Shown: positions 25,619-35,483 of the stretch, piece by piece
Numbering within the stretch: the stretch's first letter is position 1
How the letters are laid out: the number at the start of each line of letters is the position of its first letter
Origin: Silanimonas sp965368785
GTDB lineage: Bacteria > Pseudomonadota > Gammaproteobacteria > Xanthomonadales > Xanthomonadaceae
Direction of reading: 5' to 3'
NCBI GenBank assembly: GCA_965368785.1
Contig: CBDUOG010000001.1
Span: forward strand, 51,487 to 115,486
Length of the DNA stretch: 64,000 nucleotides
Made by a program: the position numbers and the translations under genes
Notes under the pieces: model-generated
The model's database searches: none
What the model saw: the letters and a program-made list of their open reading frames with translations, nothing else
What the model was told of the DNA's origin: nothing

Positions 25619-28231
25619 TCAGGCGACCTTGCTGGATTCAAGAAAGTCCTGGGCGAAGCGCTGCAACACGCCGCCGGCTTCGTAAATGGATACTTCTTCG
25701 GCGGTATCCAGGCGACAGATCACCGGCACCTCGATGCGCTCACCGTTGCGCCGCGTGATGATCAACGTGAGCTGTGCGCCGGGTGTGCGATCGCCGAGTA
25801 CATCGTAGGTTTCGGTCCCGTCGATGTCTAAGGTCTTGCGCGTGGTGCCGGGTAAAAACTCTAAGGGCAAAACACCCATGCCAATTAAGTTGGTGCGATG
25901 AATGCGTTCAAAGCCTTCAGCGACGATGACCTCAACGCCGGCCAAGCGCACACCTTTGGCTGCCCAATCACGTGAGCTGCCCTGTCCGTAATCGGCTCCG
26001 GCAATAATGATTAAGGGTTGACCGCGTTGCATATACGTTTCGATCGCTTCCCACATCCGCATCACCTCGCCCTCAGGCTCTAAGCGCGCCAAGGAACCCT
26101 GGCGCACGCTGCCGTCGTCATTGCGCACCATTTCATTAAATAATTTCGGATTGGCAAAAGTCGCGCGCTGCGCGGTGAGATGATCGCCGCGATGTGTTGC
26201 ATAGGAATTAAAGTCTTCTTCAGGCAAACCCATTTTCGCCAGATATTCACCGGCTGCACTGCTGGCCATAATGGCGTTCGACGGTGAGAGATGATCCGTC
26301 GTGATGTTATCGCCCAGCACCGCCAGTGCGCGCAGGTTTTTCATCGTGCGCGGTTTGGCCAGTGCGCCTTCCCAATACGGCGGGCGGCGAATATAGGTAC
26401 TCATCTCGCGCCACGCATACAGCGGCTCGGCTTTTTCGCCGGTCTCTACGGCGATGGTAAACATCGGGTCGTATACCTTACGGAACTGCTCGGGTTTGAC
26501 CGCACTTTTTACGATGGCATCAATTTCGGCATCGCTAGGCCACAAGTCTTTGAGCACAATCGGCGTGCCGTCGGCGCGGTGGCCGAGCACATCGCGCTCA
26601 ATATCAAAACGGATGGTGCCGGCAATCGCATAAGCAACCACCAGCGGCGGCGACGCGAGGAATGCCTGTTTGGCATAGGGGTGAATGCGCCCATCAAAAT
26701 TCCGGTTACCCGAAAGCACCGCTGTGGCGTACAGATCGCGTTCGATAATCTCCTGCTGGATTTTGGGATCCAGCGCGCCGCTCATGCCATTACAGGTGGT
26801 ACAGGCAAAGCCGACGATGCCAAAGCCCAGCTTTTCGAGCTCGTCTTTAAGACAGGCTTCTTCTAAGTACAAAGCAACCGCACGCGAACCCGGTGCGAGT
26901 GAGCTTTTCACCCAGGGCTTGCGCACCAGGCCCAGCTCATTGGCCTTGCGCGCGAGCAAACCGGCTGCGATCACATTGCGCGGATTGGATGTGTTGGTGC
27001 ATGAGGTGATGGCAGCTAGAATGACCGCGCCATCGGGCATTTTGCCTTCGGCTTCCTGCGCTTTGGCCGCGTCTAAATTTCCGGCGATGCCTTTGGCGGC
27101 CAGTTCGCTGGTGGCCACCCGGGCATGTGGATTCGACGGGCCGGCCATAGTGCGCACCACGCTGGCTAGATCAAAGCTTAAGCTCCGCTCATAGCGGGCA
27201 TTGACCAAACTGTCGGCCCACAGACCGGCGGTTTTGGCATAGGTTTCAACCAAGCCTACCTGCTCATCGCTGCGACCTGTCAGGCGCAGATAATCGAGGG
27301 TGTTGTTATCGATAAAGAACATTGCCGCGGTCGCGCCGTATTCGGGTGCCATATTCGAGATCGTCGCCCGGTCGCCCAAAGTCAGCGCGGCAGCGCCTTC
27401 GCCGCGAAATTCTAAATACGCGCCGACCACTTTTTGATGGCGCAAAAATTCGGTGAGCGATAACACAATGTCGGTAGCGGTGATGCCCGGCTGCGGCTTG
27501 CCGCTGAGTTCAACACCGATAATGTCGGGCAGACGCATCCACGAAGCGCGGCCCAGCATGACGCTTTCGGCTTCCAGGCCACCCACGCCCACGGCGATCA
27601 CCCCGAGTGCATCGACATGCGGTGTGTGGCTGTCGGTACCCACGCATGTATCCGGAAACGCCACGCCGTCTTGCACGTATACAACCGGCGACATTTTCTC
27701 CAGATTGATCTGGTGCATGATGCCGTTTCCGGGCGGAATCACATCGATATTGCGAAAGGCTTTTTTGGTCCAATCAATAAAATGGAAACGATCGGCGTTC
27801 CGGCGATCTTCAATTGCGCGGTTCTTTGAAAACGCGTCCGGATCAAAGCCGCCGCATTCCACGGCCAGTGAGTGATCAACAATCAGTTGCACCGGAACCA
27901 CCGGATTGACCTGCGCTGGATCGCCGCCCTGCGCAGCAATGGCATCGCGCAGACCGGCTAAGTCCACCAGCGCGGTTTGGCCGAGAATATCGTGAGTCAC
28001 CACCCGCACCGGAAACCACGGGAAATCGCGATCGCGCTTACGCTCAATCAGCTGGCGCAGGCAGTCTTCGAGAATGTCTGTATCGCAACGTCGAACCAGA
28101 TTTTCGGCAAGCACCCGGGAGGTGTAGGGCAATTCATCCCAGGCGCCGGGTTGCAATGAATCCACTGCTTCACGCGCGTCGAACCAGTCTAGTTTGGTGT
28201 TGAGGAGTGCTTTGCGGAACGCTGAGTTCAT
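25619..28231 (-). CDS. acnD: Fe/S-dependent 2-methylcitrate dehydratase AcnD
   Basis: Aconitase-family enzyme that dehydrates 2-methylcitrate to a 2-methylaconitate isomer. 870 residues, in the AcnD range. The N-terminus (LDWFDAREAVDSLQPGAWDELPYTSRVLAENL) is AcnD-like. The three cluster ligands are in ITSCTNTSNP (near residue 411) and FACTTCNG (near 474 and 477). The swivelling domain has GADYGQGSSRDWAAKG. The adjacent prpF is strong evidence for AcnD over AcnA. Upstream is a 122-bp gap shared with a lipoprotein gene of the same direction. Confidence 0.93.
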   Translation of the reverse strand: MNSAFRKALLNTKLDWFDAREAVDSLQPGAWDELPYTSRVLAENLVRRCDTDILEDCLRQLIERKRDRDFPWFPVRVVTHDILGQTALVDLAGLRDAIAAQGGDPAQVNPVVPVQLIVDHSLAVECGGFDPDAFSKNRAIEDRRNADRFHFIDWTKKAFRNIDVIPPGNGIMHQINLEKMSPVVYVQDGVAFPDTCVGTDSHTPHVDALGVIAVGVGGLEAESVMLGRASWMRLPDIIGVELSGKPQPGITATDIVLSLTEFLRHQKVVGAYLEFRGEGAAALTLGDRATISNMAPEYGATAAMFFIDNNTLDYLRLTGRSDEQVGLVETYAKTAGLWADSLVNARYERSLSFDLASVVRTMAGPSNPHARVATSELAAKGIAGNLDAAKAQEAEGKMPDGAVILAAITSCTNTSNPRNVIAAGLLARKANELGLVRKPWVKSSLAPGSRAVALYLEEACLKDELEKLGFGIVGFACTTCNGMSGALDPKIQQEIIERDLYATAVLSGNRNFDGRIHPYAKQAFLASPPLVVAYAIAGTIRFDIERDVLGHRADGTPIVLKDLWPSDAEIDAIVKSAVKPEQFRKVYDPMFTIAVETGEKAEPLYAWREMSTYIRRPPYWEGALAKPRTMKNLRALAVLGDNITTDHLSPSNAIMASSAAGEYLAKMGLPEEDFNSYATHRGDHLTAQRATFANPKLFNEMVRNDDGSVRQGSLARLEPEGEVMRMWEAIETYMQRGQPLIIIAGADYGQGSSRDWAAKGVRLAGVEVIVAEGFERIHRTNLIGMGVLPLEFLPGTTRKTLDIDGTETYDVLGDRTPGAQLTLIITRRNGERIEVPVICRLDTAEEVSIYEAGGVLQRFAQDFLESSKVA

Positions 28232-28353
28232 CGGAGGAATGCCTTGCTACTGCCAGAGCTACCCATTATCCGCAAAGCGCGTGCTGCCGTCACTTCGCGG
28301 GGGAATTGGGCAACAAAGCGATCACCGCGCGTTGGCGCTTGCTCAGCGACTTG

Positions 28354-28839
28354 CTAGCGTTTGGGGCCGTAAGTTACCGAGACCAGCAGGTCCTTGCGGT
28401 CTGTCGTGGGCGCAATGACCACCACGATGTTTTCGCCGGCTTTGCTGACATCCATTACGCCGCTATCTTCGGATTCGATCGATGTGGTTGCTTCCCAGCC
28501 CGCGCTTTTCAGGCCATTTTGAATGCGATCAAAGATGGGTTTGTAGTTGCCTTGCGCACGCATCGTGACAATCGCGCTCTGGCCCTGACGTACGATGCTA
28601 TCCACCGCATAGTTGGCAGGCAGCGCAATCGACGCCGGAAAGTCAGCCGGAAGGCTGAGATTTTCGCCATAAATCGCCGGCATCTTCACGTGGCCTGTGT
28701 CGATCATCAGGCTCGTGCTGGGGCTGGCAACCACGGATTCTTCTGCGGCGGTGTCGTCCGGGTCGCTCTCGCCTGAGCACGCGGCCAGGCTCATGCAAAG
28801 ACCAGCGGTCAGCACAGATTTACAGATGGGGTGAGACAT
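28354..28839 (-). CDS. Putative lipoprotein of unknown function
   Basis: A 161-residue protein with a signal peptide and lipobox SLAAC, so Cys21 would be lipidated. A Glu/Asp/Ser-rich linker follows. The C-terminal 110 residues look like a small alpha/beta domain (ALPANYAVDSIVRQGQSAIV, YKPIFDRIQNGLKSAGWEAT, VVVIAPTTDRKDLLVSVTYG), a pattern seen in periplasmic accessory lipoproteins. I do not recognise a named family. Residue after the Cys is Ser, which predicts outer-membrane sorting. It is 20 bp upstream of nothing in its own direction except acnD, and 20 bp after the YgjP-like gene. Confidence 0.7.
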   Translation of the reverse strand: MSHPICKSVLTAGLCMSLAACSGESDPDDTAAEESVVASPSTSLMIDTGHVKMPAIYGENLSLPADFPASIALPANYAVDSIVRQGQSAIVTMRAQGNYKPIFDRIQNGLKSAGWEATTSIESEDSGVMDVSKAGENIVVVIAPTTDRKDLLVSVTYGPKR

Positions 28840-28859
28840 GGCGTGAAACTCCTTTCGGC

Positions 28860-29693
28860 CTATCGCTGTACAACCGGGTTAAACGGCTGAGCCGGCTTTT
28901 TCCGGTCATTGATGGCGCTTTCGTTCAGTAATGATCGCATATTCATCTTCAGCCCGGCGCCGTGCTCGCTTAACCATTGATCCACACCTTGCCATTGCGG
29001 CATGCGTTTGGCCACTTCGCGCCAGAACGCGCTGGAATGATTGGCATGCACCATATGGCACAACTCATGAATCAAGACATAGCGCAGCGCGTCGGGTTCG
29101 CACAGAACCAGAGACAGATCCAGGGATATACGGTCCTGCGGCGACAAAGAGCCCCAGATTGAGCGCAACATCTTAAAGCCGACCGCACGCGGTGCTCTGG
29201 GTAGGCTGGCCAACTGCTGCTGAATTTCGCTTTGACAAAACTGTTGGGCCTGCTGCCGATAAAATTGTCCGAGGAGTTTTTGTAATTGAGCTGCGCTCGC
29301 CGTAGCCGGCGCAGTGATCATCAACTGGTCGGGCTGAAACTCGAAACTCAGAAAACGGCCCTCGCGCCAGAGAATTCGATGCGTATTGCCAAACAAGGTG
29401 ACGCGCTCAACGCTTCGATCAAAAGCAGCGCCTTGCAAGCTCGCTTGTTGCTGCAGTTGTTGCAGGAGCCACTGTGCATTCTGCCGGATGAATCGTTCGG
29501 CGGCGGCCCACGAGGTTCGGGTTGGCGAGCTTACCCGCACGCCGCGATCATCGACGCTTAAGCGCATATTGCGACAGCGCCGGTCGCGCACCAGACGCAC
29601 TTGAATGTGTTGATCGTCGCTCAACACGACGCTGCGCGATTCTTCCTGGAAGCGCTTTGGCTGAGATGCCGCAGAGCGTAGGAAGCCGAACAC
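28860..29693 (-). CDS. YgjP-like metallopeptidase-fold protein (DUF45)
   Basis: A 277-residue member of the YgjP/DUF45 group, metal-binding zincin-like proteins related to SprT and M48. The motif LIHELCHMVHANHSSAFW near residues 213-230 carries the HExxH-type zinc site (HELCH) and a third His downstream. The N-terminal part has beta strands including the VRLVRDRRCRNMRLSVDDRG pattern typical of the group. E. coli YgjP has been reported as a UTP pyrophosphatase-like or metal-dependent hydrolase; the substrate here is unknown. Its start overlaps the rdgC stop by 1 bp. Confidence 0.85.
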   Translation of the reverse strand: MFGFLRSAASQPKRFQEESRSVVLSDDQHIQVRLVRDRRCRNMRLSVDDRGVRVSSPTRTSWAAAERFIRQNAQWLLQQLQQQASLQGAAFDRSVERVTLFGNTHRILWREGRFLSFEFQPDQLMITAPATASAAQLQKLLGQFYRQQAQQFCQSEIQQQLASLPRAPRAVGFKMLRSIWGSLSPQDRISLDLSLVLCEPDALRYVLIHELCHMVHANHSSAFWREVAKRMPQWQGVDQWLSEHGAGLKMNMRSLLNESAINDRKKPAQPFNPVVQR

Positions 29694-30601
29694 TAGTCGA
29701 CCTGAGTAAACTTGAAGCAGGCCGCGAGCGCTTTATACAGCTCAGCTAATTCACCGCTAAACAGTGCGAAGCGCGCGTCCAATTCAGCAGCTACCGAATC
29801 GGCGTTATCGCCTTCTAGCTCACCAACGGCGCCATCAAGGAACTTAAGCTTGCGAATGACTAGATCGTCACCAATGACGAAACTGATGCGGTCGTTAAAA
29901 GTCAGTGCCAGCCGGGCAACCTGTTTACCTGCTTCCAAATGTTTTTGAATCTCTTCGGATTGCAATTGCTGGCGCTGGCACTTGATGATTGCGCCCTGAT
30001 CAACCGGATCGCGTAATTCGCATTCCGAGCCGAGCTCAAATCCTTCCGGCAGCGCGGTCCCGCTCAGCCATGCCGTCAGCTGATTGCGAACGGAAACTTC
30101 GGCGTTAATTGCCAGCGCCGGAAAGCTGCCCATAGCGGTGCGCACATCGGAGATGAACGCTTCTGCGACTTTGCGGGAGCTGCTGTCAATTGCGATAAAA
30201 CCGGCTTGCACGTTAACGCAGGCATTCAGCCGCGCCGGACGCACAAAAGCCTTTGGCAGCATTTCGTGAATCATGTCTTCTTTAAGCTGGCGCCGTGCCT
30301 TGCCACCCAGTGGCCGGGCCTGAGCCGTTTCAATTTCGACAATCTTTTTGTTCAGGGCCTCATTGACCACCGCCGCCGGCAGTAGTCGTTGTTCGCTGCC
30401 CTGAGTGATCCAGACCGACTGCGCGATGCGATGGCTGAATGCCGTGCTGTCACGTCCCATCGGCGGCACAAAGCCCGAAGAACGAAGTTCCAGTACGCCC
30501 ACCGGCTTGAGCGGATGCTCGGCGAGGAGCTCCTCGATTTGATTGAATTTTTTTGCGGTTGCCGAAGAAAAACAGAAAAAACTTAAATTACTGAAAAACA
30601 T
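29693..30601 (-). CDS. rdgC: Recombination-associated protein RdgC
   Basis: A ring-shaped dimer that binds double-stranded DNA and limits RecA activity. 302 residues, normal length (E. coli 303). The N-terminal MFFSNLSFF and LSFRFTHR-like segments, GFVPPMG and the long C-terminal helical stretch match the family. It is followed directly by the YgjP-like gene with a 1-bp overlap and preceded by ttcA 15 bp upstream, so ttcA-rdgC-ygjP may form an operon. Confidence 0.94.
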   Translation of the reverse strand: MFFSNLSFFCFSSATAKKFNQIEELLAEHPLKPVGVLELRSSGFVPPMGRDSTAFSHRIAQSVWITQGSEQRLLPAAVVNEALNKKIVEIETAQARPLGGKARRQLKEDMIHEMLPKAFVRPARLNACVNVQAGFIAIDSSSRKVAEAFISDVRTAMGSFPALAINAEVSVRNQLTAWLSGTALPEGFELGSECELRDPVDQGAIIKCQRQQLQSEEIQKHLEAGKQVARLALTFNDRISFVIGDDLVIRKLKFLDGAVGELEGDNADSVAAELDARFALFSGELAELYKALAACFKFTQVD

Positions 30602-30616
30602 AAATTCCTGTGTCGA

Positions 30617-31549
30617 TCAGGGGTTCCAGATCGGGTCAAATGACTTTGGGTGAATAGGAAGTGCCGGGTTTACGTGAGCTGCCGATGAGTCGTCGTCGCC
30701 GGAAAGCCACGAGTGTAAGTCGGTTCTCATTGAAGGGTCCCGGCTGCCAAGGCTCAGAAAATCGAACAGCTTGCCATCGGATAATTGCGAGGGCCGAATA
30801 TCAGCGAGCGCTTTGCTGATGTTTTCCAATCGGCCCGGGCTATCTTTTTCCCAGGCGTTCATCATGTTCCGCACGATTTTGCGCTGCAGGTTTTCCTGCG
30901 AGCCGCACAAATTGCACGGAATGATCGGAAAGCCCCTGGCACTCGCGAACTCGGATATATCGGATTCTTTGCAGTACGCCAGTGGTCGAATGACTACATG
31001 CTTACCATCGTCGCTGAGCAACTTGGGCGGCATACCGGAGATTTTTGAATGAAAAAACAGATTCAGGAAAAACGTCGCGATCAAATCGTCGCGGTGGTGT
31101 CCCAGCGCAATTTTGGTGAAGCCATTCTGTTCTGCATAGCTGTAAATGGCGCCACGTCGTAAACGCGAGCATAAAGAACAAAGCGTTTTACCTTCCGGTA
31201 CGACGCGCTTGACCACCGAATAGGTGTCCTGCTCAATAATATGAAAGTTTACGCCGAGCTCTGAGAGGTATTGCGGCAGAACATGCTCCGGAAAATCCGG
31301 CTGCTTCTGGTCCAAATTGACGGCAACCAATTCAAAATTCACCGGCGCCTTGGCCTGCAGCTGCATCAGCATGTCGAGCAGTGTGTAGCTGTCCTTCCCG
31401 CCGGACAGGCACACCATGATCCGGTCGCCCTCCTCAATCATGTTGAAGTCGGCGATCGCTTGGCCGGTCAGGCGGCGCAGTCGTTTGTTGAGCTTGTTAT
31501 GCTCAAAAGTTTGCTTGCGCAACTCGGCGGGGTTTACAGAGGCGTTCAT
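30617..31549 (-). CDS. ttcA: tRNA 2-thiocytidine(32) synthetase TtcA
   Basis: Fe-S enzyme that thiolates cytidine 32 of some tRNAs. 310 residues. The PP-loop ATP site SGGKDS is at residues 49-54. The cluster ligands lie in CSLCSR and CNLCGSQ. The C-terminal third is TtcA-like, with LADIRPSQLSDGKLFDF. It is the first gene of a leftward set with rdgC and the YgjP-like gene, and divergent from the YdcH-like gene by 96 bp. Confidence 0.95.
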   Translation of the reverse strand: MNASVNPAELRKQTFEHNKLNKRLRRLTGQAIADFNMIEEGDRIMVCLSGGKDSYTLLDMLMQLQAKAPVNFELVAVNLDQKQPDFPEHVLPQYLSELGVNFHIIEQDTYSVVKRVVPEGKTLCSLCSRLRRGAIYSYAEQNGFTKIALGHHRDDLIATFFLNLFFHSKISGMPPKLLSDDGKHVVIRPLAYCKESDISEFASARGFPIIPCNLCGSQENLQRKIVRNMMNAWEKDSPGRLENISKALADIRPSQLSDGKLFDFLSLGSRDPSMRTDLHSWLSGDDDSSAAHVNPALPIHPKSFDPIWNP

Positions 31550-31645
31550 TATTTACAGGATCAAGGAACTTCGGTCTATTGTAAGCCATCCGCGCCTCAA
31601 GGCTGCCCTTGACCGGCTCCATGGTCGCGGGTGTAAGCTCTGGGC

Positions 31646-31852
31646 ATGAACTTCGACCCGTCGAGCCAGCTGGTTCGTAAGCTAAACGAATTGCGCATGG
31701 AGCACCGTGACCTAGATCAGGCGATCGACCGTCTGGCGGCCGATGCCACGCTCGATGAAGTGCAGCTCAAGCGCCTGAAAAAGCGCAAATTACGCATTCG
31801 CGATCAAATCACCTTTTTGGAAAGTCGGATGATTCCGGATCTGGATGCCTGA
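31646..31852 (+). CDS. YdcH-family (DUF465) small protein
   Basis: A 68-residue helical hairpin: HRDLDQAIDRLAADA, a short turn, LDEVQLKRLKKRKLRIRDQI. The charged, heptad-like pattern and length match DUF465/YdcH. Function unknown; family members are cytoplasmic and often near tRNA-modification or core genes. It ends 2 bp before the convergent plsB stop. No clear ribosome-binding site but the start is supported by the family length. Confidence 0.8.
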   Translation: MNFDPSSQLVRKLNELRMEHRDLDQAIDRLAADATLDEVQLKRLKKRKLRIRDQITFLESRMIPDLDA

Positions 31853-31853
31853 A

Positions 31854-34373
31854 TTACGGCGCCGCCTGGGCTGGATCGGTGGCCGACGCGCTACCTGCGT
31901 CAGCTGAAATATGCGTAATCGTATGACGCAGATCGCGGCCCAGGATTAACTTGGCGTCCTTGTCCCAGCTCATCAATCGATCATCAAAATCGAGTTTCGC
32001 ATTCGGACATAGCCACACTAACTTGAGTTCCCTGAGTTTACTGATAAATCCGCGAAACAATGATTTATCGAAAAATTCCGGTGCCGCTGGTGCATGTAAC
32101 AAAGATAAGCGCTGTGCAGCCAGCTGACACAGATTTTCCAGTTCGCTGGAGCTCAATGTGCGCGGACCGTTTTTAACCAGTGTTGCAATGGCAATAAAGT
32201 AGCGCTCGAAGGCTTGTTGCAAACTGTGCGCAACCGCGCGCAGGCGGAACACTTCGTCGGTCTGGCCGGAGCCGCGGGTCAATACCGCACCTTCGTCTTC
32301 GGTGGTGGCAAACAACAGGCCTTCGGCGACATATAGGTCCATGGTTGCGTCTAAACGCGCTGCAAACTCGTCTGCAGTCCACGGCAAAAATAGTTCGTCC
32401 TGCAAAAACGGATAAATCGTACGGCCCAAACGCAAGACACCCACCCGGCTCATGCGGCGGTTGTTCTGGAAGCACAACGCGACAAACGAGGGAGCGGCGA
32501 ACAAATGAATGACGTTATTGCGGAAGTAGCTCTGCAAAATTGCGGTATCACCTTCCATCGACAAAATATCGCCGAGCTTGTGCTGGGTGCGCTGCAGCAC
32601 ACCCATGCCTTCGCCGTAACGGATGACCTCTTCGGCGCTCATTGACGTTACCGTCAGTCGCTCGGAGAACGGCAGTGCTGAAAGCAATTTTTTCGATAGG
32701 TTGATTTGTACGATTAGATCCTGCTCGTCCATCGCGTGCTTAGGCGTTGAGAGAACGGTGAGTGCCAGCAGATTGATCGGGTTCACATCGGCAGCGCGAT
32801 TGGTTTCGATCTGGATTTGCGTAGCAAGATCTTCGACTGCATGGTTAAACCATTTCGGACGCGTTTCCAGATTCGGCGGATTCTCGCGCCAGTCCGGAAC
32901 ATGCTTGGCCAGAATGTCATTCAAGAATATGGGCTGGCCAAAATTCACCGTCACCTGACCATAGTGCTTGCGCAAAATACCCGAAGCCGCGCGAATCAAT
33001 GATCCGATCGATTCTTTTTCCTTCGGGCGACCGCTGAGTTCATCTAAATAAGACTTGCCTTCGACTAGTTTTTCGTAGCCGATATACACCGGCTGAAATA
33101 CCACTTCGCGACGTGGCACGCGGAATACCGCGCGCAGCGTCATCGCCAGCATGCCGCCTTTGGGTTGCAGTAATCGCCCGGTACGCGAACGACCACCTTC
33201 AATGAAGTACTCAATAGGAAACCCGTTTGCTACCAGCTGTGCGACATATTCGCTGAAGACGGCGGCATACAGCTGATTGGATCGGAAACTACGACGCAGA
33301 AAAAACGCGCCGCCCTTACGCAGAAATGGCCCGACGATCGGCAGGTTCAAGTTGACCCCTGCGGCGATATGCGGCGGCACAATACCATGTCGATAAAGCA
33401 AATAGCTCAGCAGCAAGTAATCCATGTGGCTGCGATGGCAGGGCACATAAATGATCTCTTTGCCGGGGGCGATTTCTTTCAGCGTGTCGAGATGATGAAT
33501 CTGCACACCGTCGTAAATACGATTCCAGAAAGCGGCCAAGGCAAAAGACGTCGAACGCACAACGGGATGCGAATAATCCGCAGCAATCTCCCAGGCATAG
33601 CGATAGGCCTTTTTCCATGAGTCGGCATACTTAGCGCCATCGCGTCGAGCTTGATCGGTCATCGCACGGCGTACCGGCTCAGCATCCAGAACCCGATCAA
33701 CCAGCAAGCGCCGTGTCGATAAGTCCGGCCCGATTACCGCGGTGCGCACACGGCGAAAATGCGCGCGTAATACGCGTGAAACTTTACGTACCTGACGATC
33801 CGGGCTCGCGCTCTGGTCCGACAGGATATCTCTGATCGTGACACCCTCCGAAAAGCGCACCATCGTGTCGCGGCCGTTAAGCAAAATTGCGAGCAGCCGA
33901 CGAAATCGTCCTACCAATGTCCAGTTTTCCGCAAATAAAACGCTGAACCAGCCCGACTGGCGATCCGGCGATCGTCCGACAAAAATGGACACCGGAACCA
34001 ACTGAACATCCAAATCGCTTTTTAAACGATGGGCCATCAGCATTCGCGCCAAGGCATCGGAGTGGGTTTTATTTGCGGGTCGGCCAAGGCTGCTGTTGCG
34101 ACGGCGGGACAGAGCCACGTAGGCACGACCACGGCCCAACGGATCGCCAGGCAATGCGTAAAGCGGTGAGGGCAGTCCGGCTTCCCGGCAGGCGCGGTCC
34201 AATATCAACATATTGGATAGACCGTAGTGTTCCAGCACATAACAAATGGGGCGGTCAGCCTGAATCGGTGGTACTTCCGGGTCCAGCCGGATAATGATCC
34301 ATGGCTGTAGGAACTTTTCCATCAGACGTGCCCACCAGGGCGGTCTCGCGTAAACAGGCTCGTTATTGTTCAT
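31854..34373 (-). CDS. plsB: Glycerol-3-phosphate 1-O-acyltransferase PlsB
   Basis: Inner-membrane enzyme for the first acylation in phospholipid synthesis. 839 residues, similar to E. coli PlsB (807). The catalytic HRSHMD lies at residues 313-318, followed by the glycerol-phosphate-binding region with FIEGGRSRTGRLLQPKGG about 80 residues later. The long N-terminal and C-terminal flanks are PlsB-typical. Its start lies within the end of the lipoprotein gene (11-bp overlap), so the two are probably coupled. The MFS-PlsC fusion earlier in the window may supply remodelling rather than this step. Confidence 0.95.
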   Translation of the reverse strand: MNNNEPVYARPPWWARLMEKFLQPWIIIRLDPEVPPIQADRPICYVLEHYGLSNMLILDRACREAGLPSPLYALPGDPLGRGRAYVALSRRRNSSLGRPANKTHSDALARMLMAHRLKSDLDVQLVPVSIFVGRSPDRQSGWFSVLFAENWTLVGRFRRLLAILLNGRDTMVRFSEGVTIRDILSDQSASPDRQVRKVSRVLRAHFRRVRTAVIGPDLSTRRLLVDRVLDAEPVRRAMTDQARRDGAKYADSWKKAYRYAWEIAADYSHPVVRSTSFALAAFWNRIYDGVQIHHLDTLKEIAPGKEIIYVPCHRSHMDYLLLSYLLYRHGIVPPHIAAGVNLNLPIVGPFLRKGGAFFLRRSFRSNQLYAAVFSEYVAQLVANGFPIEYFIEGGRSRTGRLLQPKGGMLAMTLRAVFRVPRREVVFQPVYIGYEKLVEGKSYLDELSGRPKEKESIGSLIRAASGILRKHYGQVTVNFGQPIFLNDILAKHVPDWRENPPNLETRPKWFNHAVEDLATQIQIETNRAADVNPINLLALTVLSTPKHAMDEQDLIVQINLSKKLLSALPFSERLTVTSMSAEEVIRYGEGMGVLQRTQHKLGDILSMEGDTAILQSYFRNNVIHLFAAPSFVALCFQNNRRMSRVGVLRLGRTIYPFLQDELFLPWTADEFAARLDATMDLYVAEGLLFATTEDEGAVLTRGSGQTDEVFRLRAVAHSLQQAFERYFIAIATLVKNGPRTLSSSELENLCQLAAQRLSLLHAPAAPEFFDKSLFRGFISKLRELKLVWLCPNAKLDFDDRLMSWDKDAKLILGRDLRHTITHISADAGSASATDPAQAAP

Positions 34374-35316
34374 TAGCTTGCTCAGTGCCCTGTTCGCTTG
34401 GTGTGCCGGGTGTTAGTTCGCTTGTTGCTGCCAGCATCTCAGCGCGTTCGGCTTCCAGCGCGAGAACGTCATCAGCGGGGTACCAACGGCCTTCACGGGC
34501 AATCATGCGAAACGGGAACTGGATCTGCTCGCCCTTTAATTGATAACTCACGGTCAGAACCACTTCTTGTGAGTCCGGCAATGCCGAAGCCGGACGCACC
34601 GGGTTGGAAAAAACTATGCTGTCCAGGGCTTCATTGACGTCCAGACCATAAATGTCGGCAATTTCCTTGAGCCCGGCCATTAAAACGCCGGCTTTTTCCA
34701 GCGCAGGTGTCAGTTCGAGCGCTTGAATGTCGGAAATATGCCGAATATCTAACGCGCGCACGCTGCGGGAGAGCGCGCGCACGCTGCGCCGGGCCTTGCC
34801 ACGATCAGCAAAGCCGGCATCGGTCTTGGCCCATTCCGTTAAAACGTTCACGATGGCGCTGATATGAGTTTTCTCATCGTCGCTAAGCCCCGAGTTAGCA
34901 GCAATCGCAGTCATCATGAATCCACCGGCCATCGACACAATTAAGGGCCAGCGACCTTGCATTTCAGCCTCGAGCGCAACGAGTCGGGGCTCAATATCAG
35001 CCATTAAATTTTCTTCAGCATTTGCCTCGGTGAAACGGTGCAGCCAATAATCAAAGTCGCTGATCTGTTCAGCGCTCGGTTCCTGAGTAGCCTGCATGCT
35101 TATTCGCCATTGCTCGTGGGCGAATTCATTGAGATCCGGTGGCAGGCTCAGGCGTTGATAGCTGACCAGGTCGTTCTGACGCAAAGCCATTACCAGGTTG
35201 TTTGCAGCAGCAATAGGTTCGCGCGCAGCCTCCATTGGCACGGGCTGGTCTTTTTGACACGCCCCTAATAGCAGCACACCAAGCAAAAGCGAAATTGTCA
35301 GAAACGGTTGGCGCAT
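34363..35316 (-). CDS. Putative lipoprotein upstream of plsB
   Basis: About 317 residues, with a signal peptide and lipobox LLGAC, so the N-terminal Cys would be lipidated. After a linker there is a helix-rich domain to about residue 235 (FDYWLHRFTEANAEENLMADI, KTHISAIVNVLTEWAK) and then a beta-rich segment resembling a small C-terminal domain (VVLTVSYQLKGEQIQFPFRMI). I do not recognise the family. The frame's first Met is a TTG at 35322; the ATG at 35316 is chosen. It overlaps plsB by 11 bp. A link to phospholipid or envelope assembly is inferred only from position. Confidence 0.65.
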   Translation of the reverse strand: MRQPFLTISLLLGVLLLGACQKDQPVPMEAAREPIAAANNLVMALRQNDLVSYQRLSLPPDLNEFAHEQWRISMQATQEPSAEQISDFDYWLHRFTEANAEENLMADIEPRLVALEAEMQGRWPLIVSMAGGFMMTAIAANSGLSDDEKTHISAIVNVLTEWAKTDAGFADRGKARRSVRALSRSVRALDIRHISDIQALELTPALEKAGVLMAGLKEIADIYGLDVNEALDSIVFSNPVRPASALPDSQEVVLTVSYQLKGEQIQFPFRMIAREGRWYPADDVLALEAERAEMLAATSELTPGTPSEQGTEQANEQ

Positions 35317-35483
35317 GAACAATCAGATTTTCTCCAGAATCGCGGACTTTATCAGAACCGCTAGATGAGCAGCAGAGAATGCCGGGCAGAGCGGTTCATA
35401 TTCCATCATGCGTGCTTACCCGGCTAAAGGTGCCGGAAGCTCCGGTTTTGCACAAGTGATTGATGTTACGAGAAAAAATGCGG

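Noticed and set aside
18402..28231. Integrated element with att sites
   Set aside because: The location after a tRNA is suggestive, but no integrase, direct repeat of the tRNA 3' end or plasmid genes were found.
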